Shown: positions 1 through 10,903 of the stretch, one piece after another
Layout: each line of letters starts with the position of its first letter
Position numbering within the stretch: position 1 is the first letter of the stretch
Origin: Corythoichthys intestinalis
Lineage: Eukaryota > Chordata > Actinopteri > Syngnathiformes > Syngnathidae
NCBI RefSeq assembly: GCF_030265065.1
Contig: NC_080413.1
Location: 40,423,001-40,487,000 of the forward strand
Length of the DNA stretch: 64,000 nt
Direction of reading: 5' to 3'
Notes under the pieces: model-generated
Database searches by the model: none
Seen by the model: only the letters and a program-made list of their open reading frames with translations
What the model was told of the DNA's origin: nothing
Program-made: the position numbers and the translations under genes

Positions 1-145
1 GTTTTCCTATGCAATAAATTGCCGCTATTATTTGTGTACTATTTTTGTGGCGTACCTGTACACCGCAACCATTATGATTCATCACGCACTGTTATGTATG
101 TATTTCCTGTCATATGTCATATTCTTTTGCCTTCTATATACGTAG

Positions 146-260
146 TTTTGGTGAGCAGGTGCAGCTTCTTCACCCTTTCCAGCAACAATTCAATGACGAT
201 TCTGGCGCTCGGATCCTCCGATTGTGTAAATTCCAGCAGAAGAAGACCAGAATAGCTCAA
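146..260 (+). CDS. mdn1: MDN1 exon ([10 protein letters not shown]...KKTRIAQ)
   Basis: Acceptor TACGTAG ends at 145 and donor GTAAGA begins at 261. The first base completes a split codon and 38 full codons follow. The exon encodes the start of the visible VWA/MIDAS region. Confidence 0.92.
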
Positions 261-3200
261 GTAAGATACTTTGATCTTGTTTCATTATAATAATTTATCT
301 TCCGTACTGCCTTTCCTCACAAGGTGCGCTGGGGTGCTGTAGCTTATCACAACTGCCAGCGGGGTATACGCCAAACCGGTTGCCAACTATTTGCAGCATT
401 ATGATAATAATGACCGATTATCATTAGATTAAAAATTGTAATTTATGACCCCAATGTCAATGAAGTTTGGACATTTTGTTAAACCTGAATAAACAGAACA
501 CAATGATTGGCAAACCATCATTTACCTAGATTTAATACACTACAAAGAAACGATATTTCACTTTTAAACTGATACTTTTTTTTTTTTTTAAGTATTAATT
601 AACATCTGAATTTTAGGGCTGCAACAGATTTCAAAAAAGCTGGGACAGTGTCATGTTTACCATTGTGCTACATCACCTTTTCTTTAGACAATATTTAATG
701 AATGTTTGGGAAATGAGGACACTACGATTGTACCAGTGGTAGATGAATTACTCACATTTTTGTTGCTGTTGGCGCTGTTGGTAGCTAGAGTTGTCCTTGG
801 ACGAAGAGTCAACGGTTCAATTCCCGGCTATGACTGCCCACTGTCAAAGTGCCCTTGGGCAATGCACTGTACCTTAATTTTGCTCCCAATGGGTTGGCAG
901 CGCCTTGCTTGCATGGCAGCAGCACCATTTAGTATGTGAATGTGTGCATGAAAGGGTAAATGTGTGCTAATGTAAAGCACTTTGGGCATTGTAACAATGT
1001 TGGTAAATGCGCTATATAAGTAACAATGTTGATAAATGCGCTATATAAGTACTCGCCATTTACCTTTTTTTTTTTTTTTTTTACTTCGGTAAAAGTACAG
1101 ATACGGGGGAAGAAAAATGACTTACGTAAAAGTACAAGTATCAAAGAAAAAAAAAATTCAAGTAGAAGTACAAAGAACTTGCTTTAAAATTTACAGGTAA
1201 AAAGTATTAAAATATAAATAAATGTCAGTTATAAGCAGAGGTGGGTAGAGTAGCCAAAAAATGTACTCAAGTAAGAAAAACGTTACTTCAAAATAATATT
1301 ATTCAAGTAAAAGTAAGTCTCCCAAAAATGTACTCAAGGACAAGTAAAAAAGTATTTGGTGAAAAGAATGCTCAAATAATGAGTAACATTGTGAGTGACT
1401 GCTAACAAATTTGATTGTTTTTTTCTCAGCACAAAGTTATCGATATGAACTGTGGTTACAATGATACTGAACAATAACCTATTAAACTACCACATTAAGC
1501 CAAAGAAATAAGAAAATACCGACGAGAAAAAAGACAGAAATGAGGCCTTATTCGCCCAAAGAGCATGACTGCCCTCTAGTGGAGAAAATAGTTCATAGTT
1601 TGAATAGTGAATACGGTAGTTCCTTTATAGTTACTATTATGAAATTAAAAGGATCATATCTCCGGTTTTCGGTGGTCAATCGGTGCCAAATAAAGACCAC
1701 GCTTTCGAGTCATGTTGAGCTCAGAGCTCTATGTCAAATACTTTATTTTTTACGGTGCTTTAAAGACACCATATGATTGAACAGGCTGGCGTGATCATAG
1801 AACGGCAAGCTTGCTTCTGATTGGTATAATGGAGTCATGCTTTTATTGTTGCGACGTCTCATTGGTGAAAATGGTACAGCTACCCTTGTCATCTCTGGCT
1901 AAAAAAAATATAAATATATTACAGTGGGGAGAACAAGTAAGTGTATCAAATACTTGTTCTCCCCACTGTATGAAGAAGAAAGAGGAAAAATGTAACGACT
2001 TGTCTAGCCCAAAGTAGCGAAGTAAGAGTAGCGTTTTTTCTTCACAAATCTACTCAAGTAAAAGTAAAAAGTATGGCTTAGTAAAACTACTTTTTCACAA
2101 AAAGTAACTCAAGTAAATGTAACTGAGTACATGCAACGCGTTACCTACCTCTAGTTATAAGAGAATTTGTATACAGTAATTTGCACCTGAATACAGTATT
2201 ACCATTTTCTTTTTCATTTTTTAAAACTGTGAAGAATGGTTAAAGCAAGTCATAAAATTGACTGCTTTGCAAACGGAAGCTTAGCAAGCTCCAAAAACTC
2301 CAAAACCTAAGTTAATAGGGGATTGCAGGCAACTATCAGGTGCATACGGTCAAAGGCGGGGCATAGTAGACTGCCCGTGTAGGGGAAAGAGAAAAGGAGG
2401 AAATTTTACACTATTTCCATTTTTTTCTTACTTAATCATCTCAACAATGTTTACACTGAATTCATCACTTGATGTATTGCTACGTTCATATTCATGTTTC
2501 TTGTGGGATTCGAACTAAATCCACCTGATCCAGCGCAGCACCGTGAGACTTACCAGTGCTATTCAAAAACAAAAACGAAAATTAACATTGTACAGTAAAA
2601 CTAAATGTAGATTACTGCCAGTATATATCCTCTCATTGTTTGAATTTTTTTTTTATCCTATACTGTTTTTTTCTCATTTAAATGATTATTATTTATTTAT
2701 TCATTATGTATTTCTGCTCAATGACAAAATTATTCTAAATAGAACAAATTACAAATTGAGAAACAAGAAATTAAATAAAAACCTGAAACCTTTGCATGCC
2801 TCAAATAAAATGATTAAAACGTTTATTTTACTTACCACACAGTAAAAAAAAACAAACCTGATTTTCTTTTTTCTTGTTGAATCTTATTATTATTTCTGCT
2901 CAATGTAAATAAATTACTTTGAATTTTTTTAACTTGCAAAATGTTTTAACGCACGGTAAAATATCTGAAGCAGATATCCTACCTGTCAGGCTTCCTTGTC
3001 CCTGTCATCTGCAAAAATTAAATGTAGAGTAAGACAGTTTGCTGTCAAGATTTGCATTGAAATGGTGAAAATCAACAGCGCGTCACTCTTTGCCCAATCC
3101 GGGGATTTCTCTTTTGCCCCATCCGGGACTGTCGTTAGGACCCACGTTTGGAGGTGTTCGGACCTACGATCGGACCTTTTGTTATGTGTTCAGACTTGTT

Positions 3201-6200
3201 TGCATGTGGTAGGACCTTAAAGCAGTCCAACTGCTAGAGACGGGGCCACCGACTGTACAAGTGTGTGAAACACCGAACTGAAGACGCACTGCCGTTTTTT
3301 TTTTTGTGTGTGTGTGTTTGTTTTTGTTGTGCGTCAATAGCTTGTTTACCTGCCTAATTTTGCTTGTACTCGCTGCCTCTAGTGCCCAATTGCAGTATAG
3401 TTGCATGGGGCTTATCGATTGTGCTGATGGCATGAGAACAGAACCATCAATTCACAGTGAGGGGGGAAAAAAAGCAACCAAACAAAAGTAACGTGTAACA
3501 CAGGCGACAATTTGAAAAGTAGTGGAGTAAAAAGTACAGATAATAGCTATAAAATGTAGTGAAGTAAAAAGTACAGGTACACTGCCTTTTTTCACCCGTT
3601 ATGTATTTTAGTGTTGAGAGTGTTTTTAAGAGTTGGGAACAACGCGAGCATACGGAAGTCAACTGCCTTGCCGCTCGATCGGAATGAATTTACCGTAATG
3701 CTTGGTTTACGTGAGTGCTCTAATTTTAGGGTCATTTGACCACAGAAACACGAATGTCCGGTGGCTTGACCGCACCCACCAATTCCTGCCTTTTTTTCAC
3801 CCGATACTTACTTTTCCTATGTATGTGTAAACGTAGGGTCGCAGTTCGTGCATGTGTAGTGACACCAAACCTTACTTACATTAGGAATTATGACCCTACT
3901 TATTTCTTCCGACATCGGCCCGCTGGGGAAATCCCCGTATGCCAGTTCCGCCCTTGCACACAACAGTATGGGATTTATTTTTGGGCATTTACAGTCTTGG
4001 AGCAGTCACTACTGTTTCGATGGTAGTTTGGCCTTCTAGAGCTGCAATGTTTTGGGGCTGTCGCTTGGCAACACAGAATTTGAACTCCCTCCACATATTT
4101 TTGATCGAGTTAAGTTCTGGAGACTGGCTAGGCCACTCCAGAACCTTGATAGGCTTTTTACGGAGCCAATCAAGCAAATCCAAATCATATGTCATCAAAA
4201 AAGTGCATTTCGTTTATTCTACCTTCATTGTGTGCCTCCTTTGCAGTTCTTAGAGAGTGCAACCGAGATGCTTCTTGCAGCGAGAAAGCAGGTTTTAACT
4301 TCAACCAATTCAGGTAATTCCTTGCCAGTCTTTGCTCTTCATCATAAACAGTTTGCTTATGGTTCTGAAACTTTTCTAAAACTATCACCTTGAAATGGTT
4401 CTGTATTGTACCACGTTCGCTTTTGTCTTTCACCTGGTACTTTCCAACGCTCTAATATCCTTTCACAGAGACTGCTCAGCTGCTTATCATCGTGTCCGAT
4501 GGAAGGGGACTGTTCCTGGAAGGAAAAGAGCGAGTGATAGCGGCAATTCAAGCTGCACGCAGTGCAAACGTGTTCTTAATTTTTGTGGTACTTGACAATC
4601 CTAACTCCCGGGTAAGTTACATAGGGTTTTCTTTTGACCGATGTTGCACTATTACTTAATGTCTATTGAAATATTAGGGCCATTTCATGAATAATTAAAG
4701 GGCACTTCTTACATATTGCTGACGTAGGGATCACAAGGGTTAATTTCTTCCCTTTTAATGATGGAAATCCATCAACAAGGGTTAGGGTGCTGCTACTACA
4801 ACCCCTAGCAAAAAGTATGGAATCACCAGTCTCGGACGAGCACTCAGACATTTTATCATGTAGAACAAACTCTGATAAAAAGCTTGAAAAATAATAATGA
4901 ATTAGGTCAAAAGTGCAACTCTTTAGCATTCAGAAACATTAAAAGAAATGAATAAAAAACATTGTGGTGGTCAGTAAATGTTATTTTAATAGAGCAAGTG
5001 CAGGGAAATATATATGGAATCAAAAACAATGTGGAATCTTGAGAAAAAAGCAAAAAAATAAAACACATGTCTAGTATTTAGTAGTAACACCTCTGGCTTT
5101 TATGACGGCTTGCAGTCTCTGAGCCATGGACTTGATGAGTGTTCTCCATCAATGTGGTGCCAACTCTCTTTGATTGCAGCTGCCAGATCATCCTTGCAGG
5201 TCGGAGGTTTACTGTGGGCCGTTTTTTCAATTTCCACCACAGGTTTTCAATAGGGATGATATCTGGGCTATTTGCATTGACCGGATGAGTCTTTCTCCAA
5301 GGAATGCTTTAACAGTTTTAGCTCTGTGGCATGATGCATTGTCATCTTGGAAAATTACATATTTTCAATTGAAGGGATAAGAAAGCTGAAATTTCAATGT
5401 AAACTTGTGCATGTATTGAAGATTTAACCACTGCCATCTCCCCAGTGCCTTTGCCTGACATGCAGTCCCATATCATCAAAGAATGAGGGAATTTTGTTGT
5501 TTTCTTCAGGCAGTCATTTTTGTAAATCTCACTGGAACAGCACCAAACAAAAGTTCCAGCATCATCACCTTGTCAAGATTTAAGAATCTGCATTGGACAA
5601 GATGATGATGCTGGAACTTTTGTTTGGTATCATCAAGGACTGAGGGAATTCTGATGTTTTCTTCAGGCAGTCATCTTTGTAAATCTCACTGGAACAGTGT
5701 CAAGATTTAAGAATCTGCATTGGACAAGGTGATGATGCTGGGACTTTTGTTCAGTGCTGTTTCAGTGAGATTATCAAAGATGACTGACTGAAGAAAACAT
5801 CAAAATTCCCTCAGTCCTTGATGATATGGCGCTGCATGTCAGACAAAGGCACTGTGGTTAAATCTTCTATAAATGCACAAGTTTACATTGACATTTTAGA
5901 CAGCTTTCTTATCCCTTCAATTGAAAATATGTCATTTTCCAAGATGACAATGCATCATGCCACAGAGCTAAAACTGTTAAAGCATTCCTTGGAAAAAGAC
6001 TCATCCAGTCAATGTTATGGCCTGCAAATAGCCCAAATTGCAACCCTATTGAAAAGCTGGAAAGAAAGAAAGATAAATGGTCCACAGCAAGGCTCTGACC
6101 TGCAAGGATGGGCAACTGGCAACTGCAATCAAAGAGAGTTGGCACCAAATTGATGAAGAATACTCATCAAGTCCATGCCTCAGAGACTGCAAGCTGTCAT

Positions 6201-8234
6201 AAAAGCCAGAGGTGGTGCTACTAAATTCTAGAGATGTGTTTTGATTGTTATTTCTTTGTTTGTTTCTCATGATTCCATATTTTTTTCCTCAGAAGAGTGA
6301 TTCCATTTATATTTCCCTGCACTTGCTCTATAGACCCTACCCACCGACGTCACAAAATCACATGCTCGCTGTATGGTTCCGCCCACTTGTCCGTCATTTT
6401 GTGTCTGTATTATCAATGGTCTCAATTGATCGAGCAATTTATAATGCATTTCATGGAAGACCCGGTGCTTTCGGATGCCGTAAACTCACTTGATGCGTTG
6501 CATAAAAGGCGTTATGTGGAAAAGCTTCAGTTTATCCATTCGCCAGATCCATATTTGATGCCTAAATCGATGTTTTTCGACCCGCTGTCTCCGCCGTATT
6601 TGCCTGACATCTGCTAACTACCCTGAACTGTACAACTATCTTGTCCACACAAAATCAGCCTATTCTCACGAAAGTTTGAAAAACTTTAAGAGCTTGGAGG
6701 CTTATAAATACTTCGTTGCTGGTTGGGTGAAACAGGTCCTCGTCCACGAAAATTCGGCAGGAATCTATCTTGTGCTTGGAAAGGTGAGTTACGAAATTTT
6801 CAATTCAAAATCTTTTGTCATTGCTAGCATCCACTGTCAAGTGTAGTGTATTTCATGTCGTTTGTCAATGGAGTTAGGGCTTTTAATGTTTATATGGTTT
6901 AGCGATAGCACTCTCACTACATACATACGTGTATGTAGTCGGCGATTAGCCTAGCAATGATCTTAATTGTGGTTGTCAGCCCAAAACCCTCTAAATATAT
7001 ATTAAATGCATCTTACCAGATATAAAATGACTACTACATAATCTGTGGTAATCGTTTGGAGCCCAGTTTTCTCGTCGAATTGCAGCAGCCCATCTCGCTC
7101 TCTTCTCTCCGGGTCTCTCGGAATCCGGTAGAACTTCAAGTCTCTCCGTCTATCTTCTCTGTTATTGCAACCGACCGCCACACACGCCTTCACCATTTTG
7201 ATTATTAATGTTAATGAGCAGAAAAACACGTCGTAAATAGGAGGAATGTACGTAGCCGTAACAGGGAAACATGATGTGTTGACAGATAATTGGGCGGCAC
7301 CAGTCAGGAGGAAGGAGTTGTGACGTCATGTGGGTAGGGTCTATAAAAGTAACATTTACTGACCACCATAATGTTTTTTATTAATTTCTTTTAGTGTTTC
7401 TGAATGCGAAAGAGTTGCACTTTTGAACTAATTCAATGTTTTTTCAAGCTTTTTATCTGAGTTTGTTCTACATGATAAAATGTCTGAGTGAGTGCTTGTC
7501 CGAGACTGGTGATTCCATACTTTTTGCTAGGGGTCGTATTCTTTGTGGAGAGGTGCCATGATTCATTTTCCAATCATTAGGTAAAATAGTTAATGAATTC
7601 TGTCTTGTCATGTTTTTCTATATTAGAAGGTGGTGCTCAAAGCAAATAGTACATAGGGGAAAAAAACACACTAAACCTGGGGGGAAAACCCCCCACCATA
7701 AGCAGAAATATGTGGCAATTTCGACTTACAACCCAGGTTCTAGAACGCAATAAATTTCTATGTACAGGTACCATTGTACAGTATACTCAAACATTGAATC
7801 CCTTATGAGGCTACTTTAAACATTTGCAGATAAAGAGATGTCAATTCTGGCAGAGATGTCAAAATGGCAGCCCCCATGACTGTTGGTTGTGGTTTCTGGT
7901 TTGGGGATATGATCTTGATAAAACGCTCCATGATATTTGACATTTAAAAGTATTGATTTATAATGCCAATGTCACTGGCAAATAGTCAATTCATCATCCT
8001 ACTCAGCACGTGAAACAAACGGTACTCAACTGTGTTGCTCTGATGCAGGACTCTATCCTGGACATCAAGGTGCCAGTATTTCAAGGACCGGGAGAACTAC
8101 CGGAGATCCGCTCCTACATGGAGGAGTTCCCCTTCCCCTTCTACGTCATCCTGCGAGATGTCAATGCCTTGCCAGAGACCCTGAGCGATGCACTCAGGCA
8201 GTGGTTTGAACTTGTCACCGCTGCTTATAAGTGA
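146..8234 (+). CDS. mdn1: MDN1 (midasin), C-terminal exons
   Basis: Midasin is the giant AAA+ ATPase (yeast Rea1) that strips assembly factors from pre-60S ribosomes in the nucleolus and nucleoplasm. Its C-terminal VWA/MIDAS domain grips the UBL domains of its substrates. Four coding exons are readable here: 146-260, 4247-4313, 4469-4611 and 8049-8234. They join in consistent phase and give about 169 residues of the MIDAS domain up to the stop. Recognised stretches include [58 protein letters not shown]-like, and [14 protein letters not shown]. The VSDG segment corresponds to the MIDAS metal-site loop of VWA folds. The rest of the roughly 5,000-residue protein lies left of the window. The introns are filled with transposons. 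LYRM2 follows on the same strand, as in human. I see no damage in these exons. Confidence 0.95.
261..761. other. MDN1 intron, no recognised element
   Basis: AT-rich intron sequence with a T12 run near 577. I recognise no gene or repeat in it. Confidence 0.5.
762..1063 (+). repeat. tRNA-derived SINE with L2-like tail
   Basis: The head has a B-box-like GGTTCAATTCC. The body has the common teleost SINE phrases (CCCTTGGGCAATGCACTG, GCAGCGCCTTGCTTGCATGG, GTGAATGTGTGCATGAAAGG). It ends in the L2-type tail GCGCTATATAAGT, and the last 29 bp or so (GTTGGTAAATGCGCTATATAAGTAACAAT) are duplicated in tandem. It lies in the sense orientation in an MDN1 intron. Confidence 0.75.
1235..2152. mobile_element. 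hAT-type MITE (GAGGTGGGTAG family), copy 1
   Basis: The ends are inverted (CAGAGGTGGGTAG at left, TTACCTACCTCT at right). They are flanked by the perfect 8-bp direct repeat AGTTATAA (1227-1234 and 2153-2160), the length hAT transposases produce. The inside is built from CAAGTAAAAGTA-like repeats and codes for nothing. Three more copies lie at 12791, 21932 and 50763. Confidence 0.85.
2161..3960. other. MDN1 intron, AT-rich
   Basis: There is no exon and no intact element. Positions 3517-3582 carry GTAAAAAGTACAG repeats, like the inner or end part of another hAT MITE. A TG-rich run lies at 3303-3330. Confidence 0.5.
3989..4198 (-). pseudogene. Tc1-like transposase fragment
   Basis: Antisense to MDN1, this 69-codon stretch reads [18 protein letters not shown]. 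That is the segment around the third catalytic residue (the PIENLW motif) of Tc1 transposases, here with K where the catalytic E should be. No terminal repeats are visible, so it is an isolated remnant about 50 bp upstream of an MDN1 exon. Confidence 0.75.
4247..4313 (+). CDS. mdn1: MDN1 exon ([15 protein letters not shown]...)
   Basis: Acceptor CCTTTGCAG ends at 4246 and donor GTAATT begins at 4314. It has 22 codons plus one base, following the preceding exon in phase 0. Only 155 bp separate it from the next exon. Confidence 0.9.
4469..4611 (+). CDS. mdn1: MDN1 exon with VSDG MIDAS loop
   Basis: Acceptor CCTTTCACAG ends at 4468 and donor GTAAGT begins at 4612. The exon encodes [20 protein letters not shown] and the LDNPNSR turn. 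It is among the most conserved parts of midasin. It ends in phase 0. Confidence 0.95.
5071..5510 (-). pseudogene. Tc1 transposase 3' half, left arm
   Basis: Read on the minus strand it ends in ARGVTTKY and a stop at 5071-5073, the usual Tc1 C-terminus. The reading frame is disrupted, and the N-terminal DNA-binding half is absent. Confidence 0.7.
5815..6230 (+). pseudogene. Tc1 transposase 3' half, right arm
   Basis: It begins around the MIWRCMS and [15 protein letters not shown] motifs and ends [15 protein letters not shown] then TAG. The region of the second catalytic D and the third acidic residue is present but frame-shifted. It is the mirror copy of the left arm. Confidence 0.7.
6453..6783 (+). 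pseudogene. First exon of transposon gene (YqaJ-nuclease family)
   Basis: It reads [20 protein letters not shown] at the start and [19 protein letters not shown] near the end. The latter is a signature I associate with fish transposon proteins carrying a C-terminal YqaJ domain. A one-base slip near 6614 breaks the frame. It ends at a good donor (AAG|GTGAGT, 6783/6784), but the downstream exons are deleted. Confidence 0.6.
7017..7196 (-). pseudogene. THAP-domain first exon of transposase
   Basis: It starts [15 protein letters not shown], giving the first two Cys of the C2CH zinc site, with FYRIPRDPE typical of THAP. After one frame slip near 7097 the rest follows ([18 protein letters not shown], then LCSSHF) with the closing Cys-x2-His. 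A donor GTAAGA follows at 7016. THAP domains are the DNA-binding heads of P-type and ISL2EU-type transposases. Confidence 0.75.
7537..8048. other. MDN1 intron end
   Basis: I recognise no element. The stretch ends at the acceptor GATGCAG before the last MDN1 coding exon. Confidence 0.5.
8049..8234 (+). CDS. mdn1: MDN1 terminal coding exon
   Basis: It encodes [20 protein letters not shown] and [19 protein letters not shown], ending AYK then TGA (8232-8234). The C-terminus has about the same length as in human. The acceptor ends at 8048. Confidence 0.95.
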   Translation, partial: DSILDIKVPVFQGPGELPEIRSYMEEFPFPFYVILRDVNALPETLSDALRQWFELVTAAYK

Positions 8235-9139
8235 GACAAAAAAATATATACCTTTTCTTAGACACTTTTGCTAAAAAGAAATAATGACATGCTGCTATAA
8301 ATGTGCATTTTCATTTGTCGTTTGTCAATATGTTCTTCTTATTTGAGGAAAATGAATTCATTGTGAACATAAAGTATCTGAAACTCTGGGATTTTGCTTT
8401 GTGTAAGTGGCTCACCCAGGCTTAACCACAATTCAATTGTTTGTGGACATGGGTGAGACAGAAAATGCGCCTCGGGAAAATAAATGACTTTTTTAAGAGG
8501 TGACGGTCAGCATCTTGAAGCACATCATTTGTGAGTAGATTTTGTGCCATTGAAATGGAAATGATGACTGCCTTTGTTGCCTGTTAAATATACATTTGTA
8601 TTTTAATCATGATGCAAATTATTCCTGAAAATTAAACTGTTAAAACAATCTGAGGGTTGAAGCTTCATTATGTTTTTCCACCTTGAGCTGTGGACCACAA
8701 ACCTGGTAAGCCAGCTGAGTAGCCAGATCGGAAAGACTGTTTCCAGCCCAATCACACGGTAACACCTGCCCGGTTGAATAAAGGGCAACTCAAAAGACAA
8801 CCTCCCATCCTCCCAAGATGAGATGTTTTCCTTTCACAACCCAATCTACATATATTTTGAAATTATAACCCAAAAAATAATAATACATCAACAGTTGGAG
8901 ATGCATTGTAGAGAGGAATCATGTTGTTTTAATAATGTTTTGTACAACTGAATGTATATTTTGCTATTATTATGTAAAAATTAAATTCTTGTATGTGTCA
9001 ACAGTTTCAATCAACAGTGTAGAGCCATTTTGTCGATAAGCATTTTGGGAGATTTCTTAGAAAAACTATTTTCAGTTAATATAGTCATTATATAGCTATT
9101 ACTACACGTCAAAATACATGTTTGTCAATGGAAATCAAT
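8235..9139 (+). other. MDN1 3' UTR and intergenic sequence
   Basis: Candidate poly(A) signals AATAAA lie at 8479-8484 and 8777-8782. Beyond them no gene or repeat is recognised. Confidence 0.45.
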
Positions 9140-9147
9140 GTGGAAGT

Positions 9148-10025
9148 CAGTGTTGTTTTTGGCAGCCCTTTTAATTTTTTAGTCTTTTTTGAACGATAGT
9201 ACTTATTAGTCTTAGTCATGTTTTAGTCATCTCAAAATGTGTTGGTCTTCGTCTAGTTTTTGTCGACAAAAACGCAAGATTAATTTCATCTAGTTTTAGT
9301 CCAGGTTTCCTAAAAAAATGTTCGTCTGTTAAATTAAAACTATTATTCCAAAAATAAAGGTTTCTATTTTAAAATAAACATTGACAAACAAGTAAATATT
9401 GTAGTCTACAAGGACAACGCCACTTCCTGATTATACACACTCGGCAAAAAAACAAACTACATTATTTTCAATAATACACAAATGGACGCCATGAAGTGTA
9501 TGTAAAAAATAGTCGTCCGAGAATTTAAAAGGATGCTTGCCATTAGCATTAGCCGAATGCTAACACGAACGTAAATGCTATGCTAATGCTATGAGTTACA
9601 TTTAGTGTGTGATGATCACTCAGCACAGACCTTTAAAGGCTAAAGCAGCATTGGTTTTCTTGGCCAGAAAGAATAGGCAATCTTACTGTGTGTGTGCAAG
9701 CCTGGAGACAGGAAAGCAGCAGCACGTCACATGAGTGACACAACCAGACGCTACGAAGATGCATGGTAACTACACATTAAATGTTACACATTGTGAACAC
9801 GTGACTGAAACGATTGTGCATTTCGTCTTGTCGTCTCGTCAGACGAAAACCGGCATTAGTCTCGTTATGTTTTAGTCTCCCAAAATACGTTTTTAGCTGT
9901 ATATCGTCATCGTCATGAAAAAATTGTTCGTTGATGAAATATTTTCATTATAGTCATCGTCATGAAAAAAATTATTCTTTAACGAAATATTTTCGTAATA
10001 GTCACCGTTGACGAAAACAACACTG
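9148..10025. mobile_element. hAT-type MITE (CAGTGTTGTTTT family), copy 1
   Basis: The ends CAGTGTTGTTTTTGG and ACGAAAACAACACTG are inverted. The flanks GTGGAAGT (9140-9147) and GTGGAGGT (10026-10033) form an 8-bp target duplication with one mismatch. The interior is TAGTC/CGTCAT-rich and non-coding. A second, invaded copy sits in NCAPH2 (52649-55592). Confidence 0.8.
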
Positions 10026-10427
10026 GTGGAGGTACAACCTTGACATTTTCCAGAGCTGATTCGAAGTGCGTTCTGGGTAACATATTTTGACGCAGATTTA
10101 TGTCAAAAGCAGAGGTGAAATCCACCTGTCATGAGGAATTGTTTCAAAACAAACCAGAATACACAATGCAAAAAAAAAAAAAAGGAAATTGCAGAAAATA
10201 TGATTTTGAAGGGGTCATTGTTAGATTGATTTACAGTGATCCCTTGCTACTTCGCGCTTCAAACTTCATGCCCTCAGTCCATCACAGATTTTTTAATTGG
10301 AAAAAAAAAAAAACATATCAGCTGTCCCCAGCCGATCGCGTAATCTCACTCTCCCTGCTCTTGTGCACTGGAGTTGCTTATTTAAAGGCAACAATGATTG
10401 ACAGACGTTGATGTTCTTGCTGGAGAA

Positions 10428-10830
10428 GCGAACTTCAAACCGCCACATGTGTCAATCATCGTTTAACTTGTTAAACAGTTGCTATGTAATTGAGCAGCTT
10501 AAGCAGATTTGCGTGGATTTTTTTCTGCTTTATTCTAGTTTAAAAATAATTCGGTGGACAGTAACATGTTTAAAACTTGTCATAGTTATTACATTTGAAG
10601 TTCTTACAAACCATTTATTTAAAAAAAAAAAAAAGCGAACTTCAAACCGCCACATGTGTCAATCATCGTTTAACTTGTTAAACAGTTGCTGTGTAATTGA
10701 GCAGCTTAAGCAGATTTGCGCGGATTTTTTTCTGCTTTATTCTAGTTTAAAAATAATTGGGTGGACAGTAACATGTTTAAAACTTGTCATAGTTATTACA
10801 TTTGAAGTTCTTACAAACCATTTATTTAAA
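10428..10830. repeat. 207-bp tandem duplication
   Basis: The block starting GCGAACTTCAAACCGCCACA occurs at 10428 and again at 10635. The copies are separated only by an A-run and differ at about three positions, so the duplication is recent. It is inside the pogo-like MITE. Confidence 0.85.
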
Positions 10831-10903
10831 AAAAGTTTATTATTATTATACTTTGGGGGGGTGACAAATATGTCATATATACACACACATACACATATAT
10901 ATA

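Larger units (their letters stand above)
6331..7343. mobile_element. Short THAP + YqaJ-type two-gene transposon, nested
   Basis: The termini TAGACCCTACCC and GGGTAGGGTCTA are inverted, followed inward by near-matching GACGTCAC motifs. TA flanks each side. The left end carries the first exon of one gene on +, and the right end carries a THAP-domain first exon on -, so the two genes converge. The middle, where the DDE and nuclease domains should lie, is missing. The architecture matches ISL2EU/PHIS-type elements as I know them; that family name is inference. The other arm of the host palindrome (around 4990) shows the unoccupied site. Confidence 0.7.
4799..7536. mobile_element. Fold-back Tc1 derivative (two inverted 3' halves)
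   Basis: Both ends carry the same inverted repeat of about 95 bp (ACCCCTAGCAAAAAGTATGG inward), each next to a TA dinucleotide (4797-4798 and 7537-7538). Both arms contain the 3' half of a Tc1 transposase pointing outwards: antisense at 5071-5510 and sense at about 5815-6230. The element is therefore a head-to-head palindrome, not a normal Tc1. The centre (5500-5790) holds several inverted pieces. The right arm is split by a THAP/YqaJ element at 6331-7343. It lies in an MDN1 intron. Confidence 0.8.
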
